From the NCBI GenBank assembly GCA_035561135.1, contig DATMYA010000091.1, positions 27,932 through 91,931 on the forward strand: a DNA stretch of 64,000 nucleotides, in the 5' to 3' direction. Position 1 is the first letter of the stretch, and every line of letters starts with the position of its first letter. Below are positions 17,481-24,436 of this stretch, one piece after another. The position numbers were made by a program, and so were the translations under genes. This DNA comes from Clostridia bacterium (lineage in GTDB: Bacteria; Acidobacteriota; Terriglobia; Terriglobales; Acidobacteriaceae). Under the pieces are notes generated by a model. It made no database searches. It had not been told where the DNA came from and worked only from the letters and a program-made list of their open reading frames with translations.

Positions 17481-19313
17481 GTGGCTCAGTTGGATTTCCT
17501 TGGTGACCTGGACAGAACGCATCGATGCGGAGAACTCCGCGCCAGCGATGTTGGCGCAAACGTGGTTCTGATGGGATGGGTGAACCGGCGGCGCGATCTC
17601 GGCAATCTTATCTTCATCGACCTGCGCGACCGTGCGGGAATGACGCAGGTGGTGTTCGATCGCGAGGCCAGTCCTGAGTTGCACGACAAGGCCAACGAGT
17701 TACGCAACGAGTACGTGGTGGCCGTTGTCGGACGAGTGAAGCAGCGCGAGGCCGTGAACAAGAACATCCCGACAGGTGAGATAGAGGTGGTTGCCAGCGA
17801 GTTGCGACTGCTAAACGAAAGCAAAGTTCCTCCATTCCTCCCGACGGAAAAGGTGAACGCCAGCGAGGAACTGAAGCTGAAGTATCGCTACCTCGATCTG
17901 CGTCGTGCCGAGATGCAAGGCAACATCGAACTGCGTCACAAGGTTGCGCTGGCGATTCGCGAGGAGTTGAACTCGCGGGGATTCCTGGAGATTGAAACGC
18001 CGTTCATGACGCGCTCCACGCCGGAAGGCGCGCGCGATTACCTGGTGCCGAGCCGCGTGCATCCCGGTGAGTTCTATGCGCTGCCGCAGTCGCCCCAGAT
18101 TTTCAAGCAGATACTGATGATCTCCGGCTTCGACCGCTACTTTCAGATCGTGCGCTGCTTCCGCGATGAGGACTTGCGCGCAGACCGTCAGCCCGAGTTT
18201 ACGCAAATCGATCTGGAGATGACATTTCCGACCCAGGAGATGGTGTTCGATGTCGTCGAGGGTTTTCTGCAAGCCTCGTTCAGAGTCGCGGGATACGATG
18301 TCGCAGCGCCCTTCCCGCAGATGACCTACGACCAGGCGATTCGCTTGTACGGCATCGATAAGCCGGACCTGCGGCTGCCCGCGATGACGGAGGTGAAGAA
18401 TGCCTTCACGCCGGAGAATCTGCAGACGTTGGGCTTCGACGCGGACCTTCCGTTGGTTGCGATTCGCACGCCGAAAATTGGCGAGCTTTCTCGCAAGGAG
18501 CGCGACGAGATAAAGACGCTCGTACCCGACAAGGCGAAGGACGCATTCAAGCTGATCGACGATTTCAAGCGCCTTGAGAAGAGCTTCCCGGATGCGGTGG
18601 CGAAAATACGCCACGCAACGGAAGCGCAGGAAGGCGATCTGCTTATCCTCGCCGGAGCGCCGCAGCGGACGGAAATTGGCAGCGACATGAAGACGCGAGC
18701 GCAGACGAGCGCTGTGTTCACGACCGCGGGGCAGTTGCGCCTTGCGCTGGCGCAGAAGTACGCCCAGCGACATGGTTGCTTCCAGCACGGTGTCTTCAAA
18801 TTCGTGTGGGTCACCGATTTCCCCATGTTCGAGTGGGATGACACGGAGCAGCGTTGGAATGCCGCGCACCATCCATTCACGTCTCCGCACGAGAACGACA
18901 TGGAAAAGCTCGGCGGCGGCATGGACGCCGTTCGCGATCCCCTCTCGCAACTGAGCACCGTACGCGCGCTGGCCTATGACGTGGCGCTGAACGGTACAGA
19001 GCTTGGCTCCGGGTCAATCCGTATCCATCGGCAGGATCTTCAGGCGAAAATCTTCGAAGCGCTGGGTATGTCGCCCGAAGAGCAGCAGGCGCGCTTCGGA
19101 TTCTTCCTGGAAGCGTTGCAGTACGGAACGCCTCCGCACGGCGGCATCGCGCTAGGACTGGATCGCATTGTGATGATCCTGGCCGGCGCTCCGAGCCTGC
19201 GCGAAGTGATTCCGTTCCCCAAGACGGCGCAAGCCAAGGATCTGATGATGGACGCACCCACTCCGGTGAGCGATGCGCAGTTGGAAGAACTGGGAATCAG
19301 CGTGAAGAAGTAG
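17481..19313 (+). CDS. aspS: Aspartyl-tRNA synthetase (Asp/Asx)
   Basis: 610 residues from GTG with AAGGA upstream; bacterial-type length. An N-terminal OB-fold anticodon-binding domain ([20 protein letters not shown]) leads to the class II core with motif 1, motif 2 ([20 protein letters not shown]) and motif 3 ([15 protein letters not shown]). The GAD insertion domain lies about residues 290-420. It charges tRNA-Asp; in organisms without AsnRS the same enzyme is non-discriminating, and this cannot be judged from the window. Operon with hisS. Confidence 0.97.
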   Translation: MAQLDFLGDLDRTHRCGELRASDVGANVVLMGWVNRRRDLGNLIFIDLRDRAGMTQVVFDREASPELHDKANELRNEYVVAVVGRVKQREAVNKNIPTGEIEVVASELRLLNESKVPPFLPTEKVNASEELKLKYRYLDLRRAEMQGNIELRHKVALAIREELNSRGFLEIETPFMTRSTPEGARDYLVPSRVHPGEFYALPQSPQIFKQILMISGFDRYFQIVRCFRDEDLRADRQPEFTQIDLEMTFPTQEMVFDVVEGFLQASFRVAGYDVAAPFPQMTYDQAIRLYGIDKPDLRLPAMTEVKNAFTPENLQTLGFDADLPLVAIRTPKIGELSRKERDEIKTLVPDKAKDAFKLIDDFKRLEKSFPDAVAKIRHATEAQEGDLLILAGAPQRTEIGSDMKTRAQTSAVFTTAGQLRLALAQKYAQRHGCFQHGVFKFVWVTDFPMFEWDDTEQRWNAAHHPFTSPHENDMEKLGGGMDAVRDPLSQLSTVRALAYDVALNGTELGSGSIRIHRQDLQAKIFEALGMSPEEQQARFGFFLEALQYGTPPHGGIALGLDRIVMILAGAPSLREVIPFPKTAQAKDLMMDAPTPVSDAQLEELGISVKK

Positions 19314-19317
19314 CCCC

Positions 19318-19384
19318 AGGCAGTTGTCAGTTGCCAATTGCTAGTAGCCAGTAGCCAGTTGCCGGTTGCCAGTTGCCGGCGGCA
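19318..19384. repeat. Degenerate CAGTTGCCAGTTGC tandem tract
   Basis: Imperfect head-to-tail copies of a 6-10 base unit (CAGTTGCC, CAGTAGC, CGGTTGCC) begin 5 bases after the aspS stop. Related tracts lie at 24383, 44932 and 50613. Confidence 0.75.
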
Positions 19385-19420
19385 CCAAGCACCTCATTGA
19401 CTTCCGAAACACCTCGTCAC

Positions 19421-19526
19421 CTTCCTGAGCGGAGCGACGAAGTCGCGGAGTCGAAGGACCCCTTTCGTCTGCATGGAGCCGACAAAAGGAATCCTCGACT
19501 CGGGCTTATGCCCTCGCTCAGAAAAC
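19421..19526. repeat. About 105-bp intergenic palindrome (GAGTCGAAGGACC family)
   Basis: The left arm CCTGAGCGGAGCGACGAAGTCG...GAGTCGAAGGACCC and the right arm AATCCTCGACTCGGGCTTATGCCCTCGCTCAG are imperfect inverted copies around a variable centre (CTTTCGTCTGCATGGAGCCG). Same family as copies at 26748, 28975 and 38663. Confidence 0.8.
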
Positions 19527-19634
19527 AAAAAACGACCAATCAGCAATCTGTTTTGGGAAAAGCAAACGCTCTGCCGAGGGAAGCTTGCGCAGGCTAGGAT
19601 AGCGGCGGCCGGTCATTTGGCCGCCTAATGTGTC

Positions 19635-20087
19635 TTAGATGGCCTTCTTAACCGTAGCGGTGGGAAAACTCTCGCCGTTGCTCCCAACGACGGCTTTCTT
19701 TCCAGCCGTCCTTGTTTTGTTGTTCTGGTGCGAAACGAGCAGGGCTTCCAGTTGTCGCAGCATGTCATGGGTGTTCACGGGCTTGACCAGCAGGGACTGG
19801 GCGCCGCGCGTCTTCCACTCTGTTCCAAGCGAGGGGTAGGCGGTCAGGATGGCCGTTGCAGGATTGTAGTTCTGCTGGCGAGCTGCGCGAATTACGTCGT
19901 AGCCGGCCGTCTCGGTTTCCATACGCATATCGGTGATGACCATCTCGAATATGCCATTGTCTAGTTTTTGCTCGGCCTCCTTGGCGGAAGCTGCCGTTTC
20001 TACCTCAAAATCATTCATCTCGAGAATGGCTTTGAGGGTGAGGAGAATCGCAAGTTCATCATCTACGAGCAAAATTCGACGTTTCAT
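19635..20087 (-). CDS. Single-domain response regulator (receiver only)
   Basis: 150 residues, ATG with GGGAG upstream. A CheY-like receiver occupies residues 3-120: acidic pair D9/D10, phosphoacceptor D53 (VITDMRM), switch Thr in ILTAYP, and the conserved Lys in LLVKPVN. The last 30 residues are a basic, low-complexity tail without an output domain. It probably acts by protein-protein contact in a phosphorelay. No kinase is adjacent; the orphan H-box protein at 6041 is a speculative partner only. Confidence 0.85.
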   Translation of the reverse strand: MKRRILLVDDELAILLTLKAILEMNDFEVETAASAKEAEQKLDNGIFEMVITDMRMETETAGYDVIRAARQQNYNPATAILTAYPSLGTEWKTRGAQSLLVKPVNTHDMLRQLEALLVSHQNNKTRTAGKKAVVGSNGESFPTATVKKAI

Positions 20088-20218
20088 TCAAGTAGCTCCC
20101 AGGAACCATAAGGATTGCAACTTGCGCTTTTGTGATGCAGTTGTGAAATTCAGAGTTGTAGCAGAACATCAACTGCCGACGGCCGCGACCCACTCGCAGC
20201 TTCCTGCTCTAGTGCGAC

Positions 20219-20233
20219 TATAATACTACTGTG
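20219..20233 (+). promoter_or_regulatory. TATAAT box immediately before the mtaB GTG
   Basis: A perfect TATAAT (20219-20224) is followed by 6 bases and then the GTG start at 20231. A transcript starting 7 bases after the -10 box would begin at the start codon. No Shine-Dalgarno is present. The -35 region is weak. Confidence 0.5.
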
Positions 20234-21601
20234 TCTAGTTTCTATGTAGAAAACTTCGGCTGCCGCGCAACTCAAGCCGATGGCGCCGCGATTGAGCGGC
20301 AACTTATGGAGAAGGGCCTGAACAAGGCCCGCGCGCCGCACGAAGCTGAAGTCGTTGTACTCAATACCTGCACGGTCACTTCGTCAGCCGATCAGGATGC
20401 ACGCGCCACAATTCGCCGCATTCATCGCGAGAATCCCGATGCTCGCATTCTCGTCACGGGATGCTACGCCCAGCGCGCGCCTGAGGAGATTGCCGCGCTC
20501 CCCGGTGTCAGCATCGTTGTCGGCAATTCCCATAAGCACCAGCTCGCGGATATTGCCGGCTCGCGACCGGACGCTTTCGTGCCAATCCAGAGCCTCGAAA
20601 ACTCCCAATCGCCCCATGCCGAAGTCTTCATCGGCGACATCTTCGCGCACACCGAACTGACTGCCGCACCCGTCTTCGACTCCGAGACCGTCAGTTCGGG
20701 TGCCTCGGAGAAGACTCGGCCCAATCTGAAAATTCAGGACGGCTGCAATAACCGTTGTTCGTTCTGCATTATCCCTTTCGTGCGGGGCAAGAGCCGCTCG
20801 CTGCACACCGAAGAAGTAATCAGCGAAGTCGATCAACTCGTCGGCGCCGGTTATCGCGAAATCGTGCTGTCCGGCATCAATCTAGGGCGCTGGGGAAGGG
20901 ACCTGGCAGCCGTAGATCCGAGGCAGCGCGCCCGCTTTTCCGATCTGCTTCGCGAAATCCTTGATCGCACCAGCGTCGAGAAACTTCGCATCAGCTCCGT
21001 CGAGCCCATGGACTGGACCGACGACCTGATCGAACTCGTCGCCTTCTCGCCGCGCATCACCAAGCACGCGCACGTGCCTTTGCAATCCGGCAGCGACGGA
21101 GTGCTGCGCCTCATGCACCGCCGCTATCGCCCATGGCATTACGAGGACCGAATCGCGAAGATTCACCAGGCAATGCCGGACGCCGCCATCGGCGCAGACG
21201 TCATGGTCGGCTTTCCCGGCGAGAGCGACAAGGACTTCGAGCAAACACGCGCGCTGATCGAGCGCCTGCCATTCACGTACCTGCATGTCTTCACGTATTC
21301 CTCGCGCCCAGGTACGCCTTCGGCGGCGATGCCCGGCCAGGTTCCCGTGCAGATCGCACGCGAGCGCAACCGCATTTTGCGTGAACTTGCGGCTAGCAAG
21401 AAGCGCGCATTCCAGGAAAAGTTCATCGACAGCGAGTTACAGGCTATTACGTTGACGAACCTCGACAGCAACCGCACGGAAGCTCTCACCGACAATTATC
21501 AAAAGCTCTGGATTCGAGGCCGTCACGAGTCGAACCAACTTGTGACCGCACGCATCGCACGGATCGAAGGCGATGCGCTCATCGGGACGATCCGCGCGTA
21601 A
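20231..21601 (+). CDS. mtaB: tRNA t6A37 methylthiotransferase MtaB
   Basis: 456 residues. The N-terminal UPF0004 domain supplies the auxiliary cluster cysteines C11, C47 (VLNTCTVT) and C78 (VTGCYAQ). The radical-SAM motif GCNNRCSFCIIPFVRGKSRS provides the CxxxCxxC cluster. A C-terminal TRAM-like segment follows. The NFGCRATQAD start and the spacing place it in the MtaB branch rather than MiaB or RimO. It converts t6A to ms2t6A at position 37 of ANN-decoding tRNAs. The GTG start has no ribosome-binding site, consistent with a leaderless mRNA. Confidence 0.9.
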   Translation: MSSFYVENFGCRATQADGAAIERQLMEKGLNKARAPHEAEVVVLNTCTVTSSADQDARATIRRIHRENPDARILVTGCYAQRAPEEIAALPGVSIVVGNSHKHQLADIAGSRPDAFVPIQSLENSQSPHAEVFIGDIFAHTELTAAPVFDSETVSSGASEKTRPNLKIQDGCNNRCSFCIIPFVRGKSRSLHTEEVISEVDQLVGAGYREIVLSGINLGRWGRDLAAVDPRQRARFSDLLREILDRTSVEKLRISSVEPMDWTDDLIELVAFSPRITKHAHVPLQSGSDGVLRLMHRRYRPWHYEDRIAKIHQAMPDAAIGADVMVGFPGESDKDFEQTRALIERLPFTYLHVFTYSSRPGTPSAAMPGQVPVQIARERNRILRELAASKKRAFQEKFIDSELQAITLTNLDSNRTEALTDNYQKLWIRGRHESNQLVTARIARIEGDALIGTIRA

Positions 21602-21727
21602 GCTGCGGAAAATACTGAGTGCGAAACTCGGTTTTCGGTCGCCGAAGTATCGCTCTTCCTGCGCCGAATCTCTTGTGGTGTCCCCGTGCTATACTTTCGA
21701 GGCTTGTGAGCTTCTTTTCTACCTGAC

Positions 21728-21740
21728 GGAGGATCGTATC
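21728..21740 (+). promoter_or_regulatory. Shine-Dalgarno that selects an AUC start for infC
   Basis: GGAGG at 21728-21732 is followed by 5 bases and then ATC (21738-21740), which is in frame with IF3. No ATG, GTG or TTG codon is placed correctly for this ribosome-binding site. The first ATG in the frame lies well inside the protein (21849), after the conserved N-terminal domain has begun. Confidence 0.75.
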
Positions 21741-22259
21741 GATAAGCGTTTCATCCGCACGAATGAGCGTATCCGTGCTCGCGAAATTCGAGTAATTGAC
21801 GATGCAGGAGAGCAGATAGGCATAATACCGCCTTTCGAAGCGCTCAAGATGGCCAGGGAGAAAGGGCTCGACCTGGTTGAGATTTCGCCTACAGCCCAGC
21901 CTCCGGTCTGCCGGATCATGGACTACGGCAAGTTCCTCTACCAGCAGGAAAAGAGAGACCGCGAAGCAAAGCGTAACCAGAAGCAGATTGTCGTCAAGGA
22001 AGTGAAGTTCCGCATCAACGTGGACGATCACGACTACGAGACGAAGAAGAATCACGTGCTTCGGTTCCTGGATGAAGGCGACAAGGTGAAAGCCACCATC
22101 TTCTTCCGCGGTCGTGAAATGACGCGCCAGGGCCTGGGACGCGAAATCCTCGAGCGCCTTATCAAGGACATCGGCGAAAAAGGCATCGTGGAATTCAGGC
22201 CGCGCCAGGAGGGCAACACCATGCACCTCATCCTGGCTCCGCCGAAGACGCAGAAATAG
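21738..22259 (+). CDS. infC: Translation initiation factor IF-3, AUC start
   Basis: 173 residues from the ATC codon, the usual IF3 length. The N-terminal domain (RTNERIRAREIRVIDDAGEQ, GLDLVEISPTAQPPVCRIMDYGKF) is joined by a basic linker to the C-terminal domain (EVKFRINVDDHDYETKKNHVLRFL, VEFRPRQEGNTMHLIL). IF3 binds the 30S subunit and rejects non-canonical start codons. In E. coli infC uses AUU and so represses itself. Here a Shine-Dalgarno points to AUC, suggesting the same autoregulatory loop. It leads an infC-rpmI-rplT cluster. A TATACT box near 21696 may be its promoter. Confidence 0.92.
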   Translation: MDKRFIRTNERIRAREIRVIDDAGEQIGIIPPFEALKMAREKGLDLVEISPTAQPPVCRIMDYGKFLYQQEKRDREAKRNQKQIVVKEVKFRINVDDHDYETKKNHVLRFLDEGDKVKATIFFRGREMTRQGLGREILERLIKDIGEKGIVEFRPRQEGNTMHLILAPPKTQK

Positions 22260-22305
22260 AGCCGTTTAGCTCCTACGCTTCCGACCTCATTCTGCAAACA
22301 GTTTA

Positions 22306-22354
22306 GCGAGCGTGCCCGATCGGTTCGCCCGAACGGGTGCTCTCGTGTTTTAAT
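22306..22354 (+). promoter_or_regulatory. Hairpin followed by T-run between infC and rpmI
   Basis: GAGCGTGCCCG and CGGGTGCTCTC can pair imperfectly around an inner GTTCG/CGAAC hairpin and are followed by GTGTTTT. It could be an attenuator or partial terminator controlling rpmI-rplT, in the position where ribosomal-protein leaders act in other bacteria. No match to a defined L20-leader consensus was made. Confidence 0.4.
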
Positions 22355-22391
22355 AAGTGAATAAGTAGTTTTGATTGAACAGGAACCGATA

Positions 22392-22586
22392 ATGCCGAAA
22401 ATGAAGACGCACAGCGGCGCCGCCAAGCGCTTTAAGAAGACGGGAACAGGCAAAGTGAAGCGTGGATTCGCTTTTCAGCGCCACATCCTGACTTCCAAGA
22501 CGACTAAGCGCAAGCGCCAGATGGACATGGGCGGAATGGTCGATAAGGCCGATCAACCGAAGATCAAACGGATGATCCCGTACTAG
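22392..22586 (+). CDS. rpmI: 50S ribosomal protein L35
   Basis: 64 residues from [20 protein letters not shown], the exact N-terminal signature of bacterial L35. The upstream ATG in frame (22371) is rejected because AGGA lies correctly before 22392 and all L35 proteins begin here. Basic throughout, with RKRQMD and KRMIPY near the C-terminus. A structural protein of the large subunit, second gene of the infC-rpmI-rplT cluster. Confidence 0.97.
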   Translation: MPKMKTHSGAAKRFKKTGTGKVKRGFAFQRHILTSKTTKRKRQMDMGGMVDKADQPKIKRMIPY

Positions 22587-22723
22587 ACGCACCGCAAGGT
22601 GCTTAACCGCGGAGACCGACTCCGCAGCGCCCCCGGAATCCGGTTAGGGTGCAAGCGAGTGAAGAGGTCATAGCCAATGGCTCCTGCCTCCAACCGCTGG
22701 AACGAAAGACAAAAGGAGAATCA

Positions 22724-23098
22724 ATGCCTCGCGTAAAACGTGGTACTAAGCGCCGCGACAAGCGCAAGAAGATCCTTGAGAGAGCGTCAGGATACTTCCT
22801 CACAAAATCTAAGTTGTACCAGGCTGCTCAGGAAGCCGTGCAGCGTGGACTTAAGTTCGCCTTCACCGGCCGCAAGCAGAAGAAGCGCCAGTTCCGCTCG
22901 CTCTGGATCGTGCGCATAGGCGCCGCCGCCAGGCTGAATGGTATGAGCTACAGCCATTTCATTAGTGGTCTGAAGATGGCCGGTATCGAACTCGATCGCA
23001 AGATCCTGTCCGACATCGCCACGAACGACCCGGCTGGCTTTACCGCTCTTGCCGAGCAGGCGAAGGCCGCCAAACCATTGGCGACGCCCACAGCGTAG
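22724..23098 (+). CDS. rplT: 50S ribosomal protein L20
   Basis: 124 residues from [20 protein letters not shown] with AAAGGAG upstream; earlier frame extension is not conserved in L20. Motifs [39 protein letters not shown] and [14 protein letters not shown] are typical. It binds 23S rRNA early in 50S assembly and in several bacteria represses its own operon. A short Ala-rich tail ([12 protein letters not shown]) exceeds the usual end by a few residues. Confidence 0.97.
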   Translation: MPRVKRGTKRRDKRKKILERASGYFLTKSKLYQAAQEAVQRGLKFAFTGRKQKKRQFRSLWIVRIGAAARLNGMSYSHFISGLKMAGIELDRKILSDIATNDPAGFTALAEQAKAAKPLATPTA

Positions 23099-23121
23099 TT
23101 CACCGAAGATCAAGAAGATCA

Positions 23122-23196
23122 GCGTAGCCACGGATTAGCACGGAGATTCACGGATTCCAGTTACAATCCGTGTTCGATCTGTGCAAGTCCGTGGCT
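23122..23196. repeat. CACGGATT inverted repeat
   Basis: CCACGGATTAGCACGGAGATTCACGGATT is followed by a rough inverted copy (AATCCGTGTTCGATCTGTGCAAGTCCGTGGC). Each arm is itself built of CACGGA-type units. It occupies the gap after rplT. Confidence 0.7.
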
Positions 23197-23272
23197 TAGC
23201 TTTTAGCTGTTGAGCTGCTTAGCTACTAAGTCGCTAAGCTCAGAAGCTAGAAGCTCAGCAGCTCAGTAGCGA
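23197..23272. repeat. Degenerate AGCTNCTNAGC tandem tract
   Basis: Head-to-tail, partly palindromic units (TTAGCTGTTGAGCTGCTTAGC, CTAAGCTCAGAAGCTAGAAGC, TCAGCAGCTCAGTAGC) fill the last 75 bases before pheS. Related tracts lie at 26703, 28930 and 29094. Confidence 0.75.
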
Positions 23273-23278
23273 TTTCTT

Positions 23279-24373
23279 ATGTACACCGTTCCGAAACTCG
23301 AAGACTACTCGCCCACCGCGCTCGACCGCGCCGCCGCGGACCTGCTTTCCGCGCTCGAACAGGAAGCCTCCACCATCACTGGCGAAGCCGAATGGAAGAA
23401 CCTCCGCGACCGCTGGATGGCGCGCAAGAACGGCATCCTCACGCAGGTTAATGACCTGTGGCTGAAAGCCGCGCCCGGCCCCGCGAAGCGCGACGCCGGA
23501 CAGCGCGTCAACAAGCTCAAGGCCGAAGTCGAGCAAGCCATGGAGACCCAGCAGCAGCGCGCCTCCGGTTCGGCTTCCGTATCCAAGCTCGCCGCCGAGC
23601 GTGTCGACGTGACCCTGCCCGGCATTCGACGGCAGATTGGCGTCAAGCATCCTGTTCTGCAAGTGATGGACGAACTCGTCGATGTCTTCGTCAAGATGGG
23701 CTATTCCATTGCCGAAGGCCCGGAGGTCGAGGCCGACTACTACAATTTCGAGTCGCTGAATTTTCCGCCAAACCACCCGGCACGCGACACGCAGGACACG
23801 TTGTTCGTCGCCGGACAGGAACGCCGTCCACAGCGCGACCGACTCCTGCTGCGCACGCACACATCACCCGTGCAGGTGCGCACCATGGAGAAGCAGCGCC
23901 CGCCCGTGCGCGTCATCTGTCCCGGCAAAGTTCACCGTAACGATGCGCCTGACGCAACGCACTCGCCCGTGTTCCACCAGGTCGAGGGTCTCTGCGTGGA
24001 CACCAACATCACCTTCGGCGACCTGAAGGGCACACTCGACCACGCGATGAAGGCCCTGTTCGGGTCATCGGTGAAGACTAGTTTTCGTCCGTCGTTCTTC
24101 CCTTTCACGGAGCCCAGCGCGGAGGTCATGATCAGCTGCCCGTTCTGCGGCGGCAAAGGCTGCCGTCCGTGCAAGCAGAGCGGATGGATTGAACTGCTCG
24201 GTGCCGGAATGGTTGACCCGGCCGTGTTTGGATTCGTCGATTACGACCCGGCGAAGTACAGCGGCTTCGCCTTCGGCATAGGCGTCGAACGCCTCGCTAT
24301 GATGAAGTACAACGTGGACGACATCCAGCAGTTCTTCCTCGGCGACGTGCGGTTCCTGGAGCAGTTCGCGTAG
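23279..24373 (+). CDS. pheS: Phenylalanyl-tRNA synthetase alpha subunit
   Basis: 364 residues, close to the usual length of 330-350. An N-terminal coiled-coil arm (about 20-90) contacts tRNA. The class II core contains motif 2 (GKVHRNDAPDATHSPVFHQVEG), FRPSFFPFTEPSAEV and motif 3 (GFAFGIGVERLAMMKYNVDD). A CxFCGGKGCRPCKQSGW loop supplies four cysteines in the Phe-binding region. It forms an alpha2-beta2 enzyme with PheT. No ribosome-binding site is visible before the ATG; the repeat tract ends 6 bases upstream. Confidence 0.96.
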   Translation: MYTVPKLEDYSPTALDRAAADLLSALEQEASTITGEAEWKNLRDRWMARKNGILTQVNDLWLKAAPGPAKRDAGQRVNKLKAEVEQAMETQQQRASGSASVSKLAAERVDVTLPGIRRQIGVKHPVLQVMDELVDVFVKMGYSIAEGPEVEADYYNFESLNFPPNHPARDTQDTLFVAGQERRPQRDRLLLRTHTSPVQVRTMEKQRPPVRVICPGKVHRNDAPDATHSPVFHQVEGLCVDTNITFGDLKGTLDHAMKALFGSSVKTSFRPSFFPFTEPSAEVMISCPFCGGKGCRPCKQSGWIELLGAGMVDPAVFGFVDYDPAKYSGFAFGIGVERLAMMKYNVDDIQQFFLGDVRFLEQFA

Positions 24374-24382
24374 CTCTCGGTC

Positions 24383-24434
24383 TGGCCCCTGGCAACTGGC
24401 GTCCGGCAACTGACGTCCGGCAACTGGCAACTGA
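24383..24434. repeat. Degenerate GGCAACTGGC tandem tract between pheS and pheT
   Basis: Units CTGGCAACTGGCGTCCGGCAACTGACGTCC continue in the same way and run up to 3 bases before the pheT ATG. It is the reverse-complement sense of the CAGTTGCCAG tract at 19318. Confidence 0.75.
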
Positions 24435-24436
24435 TT

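Noticed and set aside
17811..18950. Minus-strand open frame inside aspS
   Set aside because: The opposite strand encodes intact AspRS motifs; the antisense frame has no domain or ribosome-binding site.
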